Translations under genes and position numbers: made by a program
Notes under the pieces: model-generated
Told to the model about the DNA's origin: nothing
Database searches by the model: none
What the model saw: the letters and a program-made list of their open reading frames with translations, nothing else
Source: a bacterium ADurb.Bin157
Lineage (GTDB): Bacteria; Muiribacteriota; Ozemobacteria; Ozemobacterales; Ozemobacteraceae
DNA length: 63,951 nt
NCBI GenBank assembly: GCA_002070375.1
Contig: MWDD01000014.1
Span: 1 to 63,951, forward strand
Direction of reading: 5' to 3'
In this document: positions 1-8,530 of the stretch, one piece after another
Layout of the letters: each line of letters begins with the position of its first letter
How positions within the stretch are numbered: the first letter of the stretch is position 1

Positions 1-264
1 GCAGACGAAACCGGAGTAAATATTTTGCATCGTGCGGGCATTGACCCGACGCATTTTCCAAAATTTTTCGAACGTCAGCAACCGAAGAAGGAAATAGGCA
101 AGAATCTGGAGAACGTAATGACGATCTTTTCAACACACCCCTCGGGAACAGACCGCATGACAAGTCTGACCGCCATAATCAATGGGCTTGAGCCCAAAAT
201 CTATGCTCCCATAACCCCCGACTACGGGCAAATCAAATCCCTGCTGAACAAACTCCCGAAATAA
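1..264 (+). CDS. M48-family zinc metallopeptidase, C-terminal fragment
   Basis: Open reading frame entering from the left edge; translation begins ADETGVNILHRAGIDP and ends at TAA 262-264. The pattern AD..G...L..AG.DP..F..FF followed by THPSGTDR is the end of an M48 (HtpX/Oma1/BepA-like) peptidase domain. In that family the third zinc ligand is a Glu three residues before this AD pair, so the HExxH site lies outside the window. It is a membrane or periplasmic protein quality-control protease in relatives. The stop is only 5 bases from the stop of the convergent helicase gene. An internal ATG at 25 is not the start, because homology begins upstream of it. Confidence 0.8.
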   Translation, partial: ADETGVNILHRAGIDPTHFPKFFERQQPKKEIGKNLENVMTIFSTHPSGTDRMTSLTAIINGLEPKIYAPITPDYGQIKSLLNKLPK

Positions 265-269
265 TCGGG

Positions 270-2519
270 TTAGCCCAGCTTTGAGAAATATTCGTCGAGT
301 TTTTGGCGGCAGAGGGTTCGTATTTCTTCGTAGTCTTCTGCTGTTAAGCGCCTTTGGATGTCTTTATTGATAACAATTTGACCGAAGTCTTTTGAGTATT
401 CCAAAAAGCGCATATCGGAAAATCTTTTGTATGGATTTTTCAATATGTTGCTTTTGGCTTCTTCCGGCGGAATTTCAGGCCTGCAGTAAATCGAATTGGC
501 TTTTTCGGGCTTTAAGCCGCGTGCTTGTCTGTCTTTGTAGAACTCAATAAAAAAGTCGACGATATCGCAGATTCTTGTTTTGCCGCTCTCATCGCAATGA
601 TCGAGGATGGCGAGCATTAAGACCGGTTTATAGGAATAACTCATATCCATCTCTCTGATGAATTCCATGAATTTTCTTTTGATATTTTTGGTGTCGATTA
701 TTTCCCAGCCAAACTGCTTTGCATATGCTTTGACGGTTTCATCGGTAAAATAATGCAAAGTTCTGTTGTCGGAAATCGGAACTGCCATGTCCGATTTTAT
801 TTTGCCGGCTTTTATATATTTATCCAGAGTTTCAGCTTGAACATCGACCATTCTGACAAATTCAAGCTGAGAAATCATTTTTCCCGCTTCTTCCTGCCAG
901 TTAAATAAGTCTATTTGTTCGTAGTCGGTTGCATATACAGGCAAATCGATCAGAGCTTCCGGGCGTTCACTTCTTCTGAACAAATCATCATCCTGCTTTT
1001 TTTGCCCCGACGGCGCAAGAGCGTATCCGAAAGGTCTGTATTCGGCTATATTGAGAACTCTGTGAAGCGAATAAGGATTATTAAACATATTGGCGTTATC
1101 GACAAAGTCAAACACTATTAAAGACTCTTTTCCGTCATGTTTTCTCAAGCCTCTTCCTAACTGTTGCAAATAAAGAGTTTTTGAAAGAGTCGGCCTTGCC
1201 ATAAACAGCATATCGGTTTTAGGGCTGTCCCATCCTTCATTAAGTAAATCACAGGCACACAGCACCTTTATGGTGCCATTTTCGTAATCAGCCAGTATTT
1301 GTCTTCTTTCTGTTTCTGTATTTCTGCCCGAAACAGATTTTGCTTTAATGCCTTTTTCCAGTAACAAACCGTAAATTGCTTCGGCGTGCTCCACGCTTGC
1401 ACAGAATATTACGGCATTATGTTTTTGGCCGTATGACAGATAAGTTTCGACAATGAGTTTATTTCGCTCGGGCACAAAAAGTTTTGATTCCAAATCAAGC
1501 GAATTGTATTTGATGCCGTTTATTCTTACATCCGAAATGTCTATGTTTGTTTTTACTCTCAGACATCTTATTGGCACAAGAATCCCGTTTTCTATCGCTT
1601 CTTTCAGATCCATTCTGTGGGCAACACGTTTGAACAGTTTTAATATGTCCTCGCCGTCGGTTCTTTCAGGCGTTGCGGATAACCCGAGAGTAAAGCTGGG
1701 TTTGAAATAACTCATTATTCCTGCGTAGCTCTTGGCGGCGGCATGATGGCATTCATCTATAATTATGTAATCAAATTGCTTCGGCTCGAAATCATCAAGA
1801 TTTCTCACGACGCTTTGAATTGTCGCAAACAGAACATCGACACCTGTATCTTTTTGGTTGCCGGTATAGAAGCCTCTTGTGGCCTCCGGCCATACTTCAT
1901 AAAATCTTTTCTCTGCCTGGTCTGTGAGTTTTAATGAATTGACCAGGAATAATGTTTTCCCGCCGACTCTTTTGGCGTCTGTAGCCGCTGTAACAGTTTT
2001 TCCGACTCCGGTGGCGTGGTAAAGCAGAGCTATTGTGTTGCCTTCTTCTCTGAGGTAGTGCAGTTCTTCCAATGCATTCTGCTGATAATCTCTGAGTTCA
2101 ATTGCTGTGCCTTTTTGTTCCGGCAAAAATGAAAAATAGTTACGATTTATTGTTTTCGATAAAAATGTCAGAAGTTCGTCTTTTACGCGTTCGGGATTAT
2201 TTTTCAGTTGTCTGTATACCCAGCGGTAAACATCCCAGTCCTGATAAATCAGCGAGTTTTGCTTCAGCAGGTCGTCTATGTATTTTTCATCAGAAACTTT
2301 TTTGGGGTTGTGGTATTGTTCGCCGTCTATTTCGATGGCGATCTTTTTATCCGCGGTTTCTAACGCGAAATCAATATATCTGTGGCGGCCATAAATGTCT
2401 GTGAAGGGGTGTTGTACATAGAGTGTTGAGGCTTTGTCGGGACCGAATACCTCGCAGAAAAGCCGTACAAATTCGTCCTCTGCTACCGAATTAACGGTTG
2501 TCGCATCTGTTTTTTTCAT
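270..2519 (-). CDS. PD-(D/E)XK-like nuclease fused to superfamily 2 helicase
   Basis: 749 residues. The N-terminal ~120 residues resemble a restriction-endonuclease-fold domain: D50 in YIDF, then E63-I-D65-G-E67 in IAIEIDGEQYH. An SF2 helicase core follows: Walker A HATGVGKT (about 168-175), DECHH box (255-259), motif III GLSATPER (279-286) and motif VI QQLGRGLR (453-460). The last ~200 residues are a helical region I do not recognise. Known relatives are type III/I restriction-like or defence helicases that translocate on DNA and cut or remodel it; the substrate here is unknown. It is divergent from the PLD-helicase at 2700 with 180 bases between them. Both share an almost identical ATPER-[TM]-DGE segment, suggesting a functional pair, which is inference. 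ATG start, with only a weak purine stretch upstream. Confidence 0.8.
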   Translation of the reverse strand: MKKTDATTVNSVAEDEFVRLFCEVFGPDKASTLYVQHPFTDIYGRHRYIDFALETADKKIAIEIDGEQYHNPKKVSDEKYIDDLLKQNSLIYQDWDVYRWVYRQLKNNPERVKDELLTFLSKTINRNYFSFLPEQKGTAIELRDYQQNALEELHYLREEGNTIALLYHATGVGKTVTAATDAKRVGGKTLFLVNSLKLTDQAEKRFYEVWPEATRGFYTGNQKDTGVDVLFATIQSVVRNLDDFEPKQFDYIIIDECHHAAAKSYAGIMSYFKPSFTLGLSATPERTDGEDILKLFKRVAHRMDLKEAIENGILVPIRCLRVKTNIDISDVRINGIKYNSLDLESKLFVPERNKLIVETYLSYGQKHNAVIFCASVEHAEAIYGLLLEKGIKAKSVSGRNTETERRQILADYENGTIKVLCACDLLNEGWDSPKTDMLFMARPTLSKTLYLQQLGRGLRKHDGKESLIVFDFVDNANMFNNPYSLHRVLNIAEYRPFGYALAPSGQKKQDDDLFRRSERPEALIDLPVYATDYEQIDLFNWQEEAGKMISQLEFVRMVDVQAETLDKYIKAGKIKSDMAVPISDNRTLHYFTDETVKAYAKQFGWEIIDTKNIKRKFMEFIREMDMSYSYKPVLMLAILDHCDESGKTRICDIVDFFIEFYKDRQARGLKPEKANSIYCRPEIPPEEAKSNILKNPYKRFSDMRFLEYSKDFGQIVINKDIQRRLTAEDYEEIRTLCRQKLDEYFSKLG

Positions 2520-2555
2520 TTTGTGTTAAGCTTCTTTTGTGTAGACTTTTGAATC

Positions 2556-2584
2556 AATGTATCATTTATCCTAAATGTTGACAA
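2556..2584 (-). promoter_or_regulatory. Sigma-70-type promoter for the nuclease-helicase gene
   Basis: Minus strand: TTGTCA, 17-base spacer, TACATT. The predicted start leaves a leader of about 25 bases before the ATG at 2519. It sits in the 180-base divergent region. On the plus strand a weaker TTGCGC-17-TAATAT (2628-2656) could serve the gene at 2700. Confidence 0.4.
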
Positions 2585-2699
2585 GTAAGAAGGCAACAGC
2601 AGAGAATCTGTGCAGAGGCTCAATAAATTGCGCGGGGGGCGAAAGCGTGTTAATATTCTTATTCGAGTGTTGTTAATTTAACTCAAGGCGGTTTAAGTT

Positions 2700-5600
2700 T
2701 TGAAAGTCGGGCTTTACGAGCAGATTATAAGCAAAAAAATCGAGGGTGAGCTGGAACAGCGAGCTGATTTGAAAACGAAACGAGAAAAAATCGATTCGGC
2801 GGAAAGCTCTTTTGTGCTGGCAAAATATGTTTCGCAAATACTTGAAAAAGGTCTTGATCAGCTGACAAACGAGAATGCCACCGACAAAAAAATCGCGCTG
2901 GTCAATAATATCGTCGAGTTGATAAAAAAAGAAGTTGAAGACGAGGATATCGGCGAAGAGACGGTTACAAACTCAGAAGAGCAGATGCTGCTTAAGGTCG
3001 TTCCCAACCGGCAAGGCGGAACGGGACTGAGTCTGCTTGGCGAGATTGAGGGGCCGGATACTTCAATTGCACATACCTCGCTGTTTACCGGGGCGACGGA
3101 AGAGCCGCCCATGTTTTTGGAACTTAAAAAAGAAATTGCCTCGTGCGATCGCATCGATATGCTGGTCTCGTTCATTAAGTGGAGCGGGTTGAGGCTTATC
3201 AGAGACGAACTGAAAGAGTTTACCGATAACGGCGGCGAACTGCGCGTTATAACCACCTCATATATGGGCGCAACCGATTACAAGGCGATCGAAGAACTGA
3301 GTAAGTTTAATAATACCAAAATTAAAGTCAGTTACGATACCAAACGAACCCGCCTGCACGCGAAAACATATATTTTTCACAGAGAAACAGGGTTTTCAAC
3401 TGCTTACGTGGGATCGTCGAATCTTTCTAACGCTGCAATATCGGGCGGGCTCGAATGGAACGTTAAGGTTCCCAAAAAAGAGCTGCCGGACACATTCGAA
3501 AAAATCACGGCGACATTCGAGAGTTACTGGAACGGAAAAGACTTCGAGTATTACGATGAGGGGCAGCAGGAACGTCTTAAGCGCGCTCTGAAAATTGAGG
3601 CGGGCACTGACGGTTCGCTCGGGAACGCGGGTTATACCGGGTTTGATGTCAGGCCTTACGCGTTTCAGGAAGAAATATTAGACCGTCTCGATGCAGAGCG
3701 ACAACTCAGAAATAAATACAGAAACCTTGTTGTGGCGGCCACCGGAACGGGAAAAACCGTTGTTTCGGCGTTTGATTACAAAAGATTTAAGGCGAAAAAT
3801 AGCGGGCCGTGCAGACTGCTTTTTGTCGCGCATCGCGAGGAGATACTTAAGCAAAGCCGCAACACGTTCAGAGGGATTCTGAGAGACAATAACTTCGGTG
3901 ATTTGATGGTCGGCGGGAATGTCCCCGAAAGAATAGATCATCTTTTTATATCGATTCAATCGTTTAATTCGGCGGAGTTTCATAAAAGAACTGCACCGGA
4001 TTTTTATGACTACATTGTCGTGGACGAGTTTCATCACGCGGCCGCGAAGTCTTATCAGCTTCTGCTCGAATACTACAACCCTAAAATACTGCTCGGGCTC
4101 ACCGCGACTCCTGAAAGAATGGACGGAGAAAACGTTCTTAAATATTTCGATAATCGCATGGCGGCCGAAATCAGGTTGGCTGAGGCTATTGAGCGCAAGT
4201 TGCTTTCGCCGTTTCATTATTTCGGCGTTACGGACGGTGTTGATTTAAAAGAGATAAAATGGACCAGAGGCGGGTATGACAGGGCTGCTCTGACAAATGT
4301 CTACGCTTTAAACGGTTTTGTGGCGCGAAAACGTGCGGATTCCGTAATAGAAGCAATAGAAAGATATGTTACCGATATGGGTGATGTGCGCTGCCTGGGG
4401 TTCTGCGTTTCGGTCGAACACGCGAACTTTATGGCAAGGCATTTTAAGGAGAGAAATCTCAAAGCGATTGCTTTGACTTCGGCTTCGGATTCCGCAGAGA
4501 GAAACAGCGCCAAAGAACGGCTGATCAAAGGCGAGATTCACTATATTTTCGTTGTGGATATCTATAATGAAGGGGTTGATATTCCCGAGGTCAATACGGT
4601 TTTATTTTTAAGACCCACCGAATCTTTGACGGTGTTTCTGCAACAGTTGGGAAGAGGCTTGAGATTAGCCGAAAACAAAGATTGTCTGACGGTGTTAGAT
4701 TTTATCGGACAGGCGCATGAAAGGTATAATTTTGCACAAAAGTTCGGGGCGCTGCTTGAAAATAAAAATACCGATATTCGCGACGAGATTAAAAAGGGTT
4801 TTGTTTCTCTTCCGAAGGGGTGCTTTGTAAAGCTTGAGCGGCTGGCTCAAAAATATGTGCTCGGCAATATTGAAGCGAGTTACAGAGGCAGACAGAGGCT
4901 GGTTTCTTTGATCGCAACTTTTGAGGAAGAGTCCGGGCTTGAGCTGAATTTATCTAATTTTGTGAATTATCATAAATTAGAGCTGAAACAAATTTATGCC
5001 TGTGACAGTTTTTCAACCCTTTGTGTCAAGGCCGGAATAACAGAAGATTGTAACGACGAATTTAAGGACATTTTTAAGACTGCCTTTAAACGTTTTTGTC
5101 TGATTGATTCATACGAACTGATACAGTTCTTTAAAAAGCTGATTGTCGGCAGTATCGGGATTGAGCCCGGTGATATTGCAAGAATGAGTCCGGTTGATAA
5201 GCGCAGAATACAGATGTTTTACTATACCGTATGGCAGAACCCGCCTGAAAAAGAGGGATTTGCCGATATTTACGAAGCTGTTGCGAGGCTCAGAAGATGC
5301 AGGGTTATATGCAAAGAGCTTAATCAGTTGCTGGATCTGCTTGCCGAGCGGGTTGATATGGTCGGAAAAGCATGGGCAGGAAGCGATGATTTCCCGCTTG
5401 ATGTGCATTGCACTTACACTCTGGCGCAGATTCTTGCGGCCTTTGATCACAATAATCCCGGAAGTTTCAGGGAAGGGGTCAAATATTTCGCAGATTTTAG
5501 TACGGATGTGTTTTTTGTTACTTTGAATAAGGCGGACAAAGACTATTCTTCGTCGACGATGTACAAAGATTATTCCGTGAGCGAAGACCTATTTCACTGG

Positions 5601-5861
5601 CAGAGTCAGAGCACGACTTCGGAGACTTCGAGGACAGGGCGAAGATATATAAATCACGCGAAAGAAAACAGCAGAATTCTGCTTTTTGTGAGAGAGAACA
5701 AAAACGACAAGATTTTAAAAATCGCGCCGGGATATATGCTTCTGGGACCTGCGAAATACGAGCAACATCAGGGCTCAAAACCCATGAATATAATCTGGAA
5801 ACTCGATATGGCAATTCCCGGAAAATTTATAAATATAACCAACAAAGCGGTGATAGGATAG
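2700..5861 (+). CDS. PLD-family nuclease / SF2 helicase with C-terminal DUF3427-type domain
   Basis: 1053 residues, TTG start with AAGGCGG about 10 bases upstream. After a helical N-terminus (1-120) comes a phospholipase-D-like domain with one HKD half-site: H220-A-K222, then GSSNLS (238-243) and E252. The SF2 core has Walker A AATGTGKT (346-353), DEFHH (442-446), GLTATPER (466-473) and QQLGRGLR in motif VI. The C-terminus contains the FHWQSQ...TSRTGRRY...ILLFVRE pattern of DUF3427 proteins. Relatives with this order (PLD, helicase, DUF3427) are widespread in accessory and defence loci, where the PLD domain is thought to cut nucleic acid and the helicase to load or translocate; the exact role is not established. 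Encoded opposite the other nuclease-helicase. Confidence 0.85.
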   Translation: MKVGLYEQIISKKIEGELEQRADLKTKREKIDSAESSFVLAKYVSQILEKGLDQLTNENATDKKIALVNNIVELIKKEVEDEDIGEETVTNSEEQMLLKVVPNRQGGTGLSLLGEIEGPDTSIAHTSLFTGATEEPPMFLELKKEIASCDRIDMLVSFIKWSGLRLIRDELKEFTDNGGELRVITTSYMGATDYKAIEELSKFNNTKIKVSYDTKRTRLHAKTYIFHRETGFSTAYVGSSNLSNAAISGGLEWNVKVPKKELPDTFEKITATFESYWNGKDFEYYDEGQQERLKRALKIEAGTDGSLGNAGYTGFDVRPYAFQEEILDRLDAERQLRNKYRNLVVAATGTGKTVVSAFDYKRFKAKNSGPCRLLFVAHREEILKQSRNTFRGILRDNNFGDLMVGGNVPERIDHLFISIQSFNSAEFHKRTAPDFYDYIVVDEFHHAAAKSYQLLLEYYNPKILLGLTATPERMDGENVLKYFDNRMAAEIRLAEAIERKLLSPFHYFGVTDGVDLKEIKWTRGGYDRAALTNVYALNGFVARKRADSVIEAIERYVTDMGDVRCLGFCVSVEHANFMARHFKERNLKAIALTSASDSAERNSAKERLIKGEIHYIFVVDIYNEGVDIPEVNTVLFLRPTESLTVFLQQLGRGLRLAENKDCLTVLDFIGQAHERYNFAQKFGALLENKNTDIRDEIKKGFVSLPKGCFVKLERLAQKYVLGNIEASYRGRQRLVSLIATFEEESGLELNLSNFVNYHKLELKQIYACDSFSTLCVKAGITEDCNDEFKDIFKTAFKRFCLIDSYELIQFFKKLIVGSIGIEPGDIARMSPVDKRRIQMFYYTVWQNPPEKEGFADIYEAVARLRRCRVICKELNQLLDLLAERVDMVGKAWAGSDDFPLDVHCTYTLAQILAAFDHNNPGSFREGVKYFADFSTDVFFVTLNKADKDYSSSTMYKDYSVSEDLFHWQSQSTTSETSRTGRRYINHAKENSRILLFVRENKNDKILKIAPGYMLLGPAKYEQHQGSKPMNIIWKLDMAIPGKFINITNKAVIG

Positions 5862-5957
5862 GAGCATATATCGGGTAACCGGTCGAGGGTATACGAAGAT
5901 AACTTATAAAGACTGAATTGATGCTTTTTTATAAAAAAGGAAAAGAGGAGGCTACAA

Positions 5958-6731
5958 ATGGCATATAATGTTTCAAAGGTGTTTTTTAGTCCCGGCGGTA
6001 CCTGCGCAAGGGTCGCGGATCTGATTTCAAAAAATATTTCTGAGGATTCAAAGACCATAAATTTGTTGACAGCCCCTCCCGAAAACGAGCTTCAGTTCGG
6101 CGCCAATGATGTTTTGATCGTCGCTCTTCCCGTTTTTATCGGAAGAATTCCCGCCAAAACTCTGTCTTTGCTAAATATGCTAAAAGGCAATGGCGCATAT
6201 GCCATAATCTCTGCTGTTTACGGTAATAGAGCCTATGACGATGCTTTGCTTGAATTGTCAGATATATTGCAGGGAAATGGCTTTACGATAGCCGGTGCTT
6301 CGGCGATTATTGCCGCACATTCCATGTTTCCGAGGGTCGCAAAAGGCAGGCCCGATAAATCAGACGTAACTAAAATTGATGAGTTTGCAAAAAAAGCATT
6401 CGAAATAGTAAAAAGAAAAGAGCAAGGCAGGATTTCGGTTCCGGGTAATAGGCCTTATAAAGAGCTTACCAATAAAAAGTTGCCGATAGCTTTGAAAACA
6501 AGCAATGAGTGCAATGATTGCAAGGCTTGCGCGAAAATTTGTCCTGAAAATGCCATACCAATAGAAAATCCGCGGATAACAGATGCAACGAAATGCAACA
6601 ACTGCACCGCCTGCATATATGTCTGCCCTCAAGGAGCCAGAAAATTCAGCGGCCTTGGTTACACCATTATTTCTGCAATATTCAGACGAATGTGCACTAA
6701 AAGGCGTGAGCCCGAATTTTTCTACATTTAA
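5958..6731 (+). CDS. EFR1-type ferredoxin with flavodoxin-like domain
   Basis: 257 residues. Residues 1-150 look like a flavodoxin-fold domain (FFSPGGTCARVADLI as the phosphate-binding loop, then ALPVFIGRIP and AVYGNRAYDDAL). The C-terminus carries two [4Fe-4S] motifs, CNDCKACAKICP and CNNCTACIYVCP. This is the EFR1-family layout: a small electron carrier holding FMN and two iron-sulfur clusters, cytoplasmic, with unknown partners. The ATG at 5958 follows a strong AGAGGAGG site, 7-8 bases away. No gene overlaps it; the next gene has its own promoter. Fits the anaerobic redox theme shared with the nitroreductase at 7683. Confidence 0.85.
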   Translation: MAYNVSKVFFSPGGTCARVADLISKNISEDSKTINLLTAPPENELQFGANDVLIVALPVFIGRIPAKTLSLLNMLKGNGAYAIISAVYGNRAYDDALLELSDILQGNGFTIAGASAIIAAHSMFPRVAKGRPDKSDVTKIDEFAKKAFEIVKRKEQGRISVPGNRPYKELTNKKLPIALKTSNECNDCKACAKICPENAIPIENPRITDATKCNNCTACIYVCPQGARKFSGLGYTIISAIFRRMCTKRREPEFFYI

Positions 6732-6878
6732 CAAAGGCGGGAAAAGGAATCTTTTAAATACGATTATATGCATCGAATTAAAAAAGATGAAGTTTACGCA
6801 GTTACAGTTAACTATAACCCGGTCGGAATTTATTTTTACCTAAAATAGATTCTTATGAGTCATAACATATGATTATGT

Positions 6879-6907
6879 TTGTAAAATCCTATTAAAGCTA
6901 TTATATT
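6879..6907 (+). promoter_or_regulatory. Promoter giving a leaderless PAP2 mRNA
   Basis: TTGTAA (6879-6884), 17-base spacer, TATATT (6902-6907). The ATG begins 7 bases after the last base of the -10, exactly where transcription should start, and no Shine-Dalgarno sequence precedes it. Confidence 0.55.
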
Positions 6908-6913
6908 GTATTC

Positions 6914-7621
6914 ATGAAACAAGGAATACATTGGATAATCCTATGGAGTCTGTTGACTTTTGTCGCATTGGTCATATTTTCCTATTATGATTTAGAGGCG
7001 GCCATTTATGCTCTTCCTCATAAAAAATCGCAATTTGGCAACTTTATTCAATATTGGGGCCGTAAACCTTTAACTGTATTGATTATTGCCGCCGGTTATT
7101 TGTTGGCAGACCAAAAAATGCGCAACAAAAAAAAGACTCTTTCTCGAATAGCTTCGGCTTTGTGTGTTCATGTGGTTTTGCATTCAGCTTTGATTGTTAA
7201 TTTGCTTAAATTATTTGTAGGCAGACCTCGCCCAATTACATTAGACTCTTCGGGAGACGGTTTTGTGGCGTTTTTTGATTGCAGCCCGGGGTTAGGTGAT
7301 TTTTCTTTTCCTTCGGGGCACACAGCGATTGCAATGTCTTTAGCTCCTTTGATATATTTGTTCTATATTCTTAAAGACCGTAAAAATTTGATTTTGAGTT
7401 CCTCAGTTACGGTTTTTTGGGCAGGCATGGTCGCATACGGGCGTGTAATAGGTTGCGCACATTATCTTACAGACACTGTTTTCTCTGTTGGATCGGCTAT
7501 GATATTTGCACCTTTGTCTTTGGGGATAGGCGATATTTTTTTGGCTTGGCTTAACAACGAGAAAATTATTGATAAATGTGCCGAGAATCCTTTAAATATC
7601 GAAAAAGATGATGAACATTGA
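6914..7621 (+). CDS. PAP2-family membrane phosphatase
   Basis: 235 residues with about six hydrophobic segments. All three PAP2 signature motifs are present: K99-x6-RP (KLFVGRPRP), PSGH at 133-136, and R177-x5-H183-x3-D187 (GRVIGCAHYLTD). Such enzymes remove phosphate from lipid phosphates (undecaprenyl pyrophosphate, phosphatidic acid or phosphatidylglycerol phosphate) with the active site on the outer face of the membrane. The substrate cannot be decided here. There is no ribosome-binding site; the promoter position implies a leaderless message. Neighbours are redox genes and give no pathway hint. Confidence 0.88.
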   Translation: MKQGIHWIILWSLLTFVALVIFSYYDLEAAIYALPHKKSQFGNFIQYWGRKPLTVLIIAAGYLLADQKMRNKKKTLSRIASALCVHVVLHSALIVNLLKLFVGRPRPITLDSSGDGFVAFFDCSPGLGDFSFPSGHTAIAMSLAPLIYLFYILKDRKNLILSSSVTVFWAGMVAYGRVIGCAHYLTDTVFSVGSAMIFAPLSLGIGDIFLAWLNNEKIIDKCAENPLNIEKDDEH

Positions 7622-7682
7622 GTATTTGCGGAAAAAATAATAATATTAATATTGTAATAATTAAATTAAAAGGGAGAAATAA

Positions 7683-8474
7683 ATGTCTTGTAATATTTCA
7701 ATAGATCACAATTCATGTATAAGAGACGGTGCTTGTGTTAAAGATTGTCCGCGCGGGATATTTTACAGAGAAGAAGACGGCAGTATCGGGGTAAACGAAA
7801 AGATTTCGGCTGAATGCATAAAATGCGGGCATTGTATTGCTGTTTGTCCCGGCAATGCCATAACTGTAGAAGGCTTAGACGGTTGGAACTTTAAGCCTGC
7901 AGCGGAAAAATTAATCAGTTATGAAGAATTTTTAACTCTTCAAATGAATCGTCGTTCTATAAGGCAATTTAAGCCGGGCTTTGTAAGTAACGAAATAATT
8001 GAAAAAATTATTGAGGCAGCAAGATACTCCCCCACAGCTAAAAACACACAGTCATTGTCTTGGATGATAATAAACGGAAGAGAAAAAGTTTTAAAAATTG
8101 CAAAAGCCGTGGCGGAAGGGTTCTCTAAAATTCCTGCAATGGCCGAGCTTGTTAAATCTCTCGAAACGGGTGAAGATCAGGTGACTCGAAATGCTTCGCA
8201 GCTTGCTATTGTGTATGGGCCCGCGGGTTATCCTTGGGGCTCTCTCGACGCTGCTTTGGCGACAAGTGCTTTTGATTTGGCAGCGACAACCCTTGGCGTC
8301 GGCACCTGCTGGGGCGGTTTTGTGACGACTGCGGCTGCGAAAAACCCTGAAATATCTAAGTTAGCAGGTTTAAAAGACGGTGAAAAAGTTTATGCCGCTA
8401 TGATGTTCGGTTACCCTGACGTAACTTACCGGCTCGTTCCTCAAAGAAATCCCGCAAAAATAACCTTTATTTAA
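7683..8474 (+). CDS. Nitroreductase-family protein with N-terminal 2[4Fe-4S] ferredoxin domain
   Basis: 263 residues. Residues 1-65 hold two cluster motifs, CIRDGACVKDCP (with an extra residue in the first spacing) and CIKCGHCIAVCP. From about residue 80 there is an FMN-binding nitroreductase fold: RRSIRQFKPG, ARYSPTAKNTQ and the C-terminal GVGTCWGGF segment. Ferredoxin-nitroreductase fusions are common in anaerobes and pass electrons from the clusters to FMN; physiological acceptors are usually unknown. The start has a good GGGAG site. It ends 57 bases before fusA, which converges on it, with a shared hairpin terminator between. Confidence 0.88.
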   Translation: MSCNISIDHNSCIRDGACVKDCPRGIFYREEDGSIGVNEKISAECIKCGHCIAVCPGNAITVEGLDGWNFKPAAEKLISYEEFLTLQMNRRSIRQFKPGFVSNEIIEKIIEAARYSPTAKNTQSLSWMIINGREKVLKIAKAVAEGFSKIPAMAELVKSLETGEDQVTRNASQLAIVYGPAGYPWGSLDAALATSAFDLAATTLGVGTCWGGFVTTAAAKNPEISKLAGLKDGEKVYAAMMFGYPDVTYRLVPQRNPAKITFI

Positions 8475-8480
8475 ATTATA

Positions 8481-8524
8481 AAAAATGCCCACAAAAAGTA
8501 TTAATTTTTGTGGGCATTTTTTTT
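8481..8524. terminator. Bidirectional intrinsic terminator
   Basis: Perfect 17-base stem (8481-8497 with 8505-8521) around a 7-base loop. It is flanked by A and T runs, so it works in both directions. It serves the nitroreductase (+) and fusA (-) genes. Confidence 0.92.
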
Positions 8525-8530
8525 ACGGAA

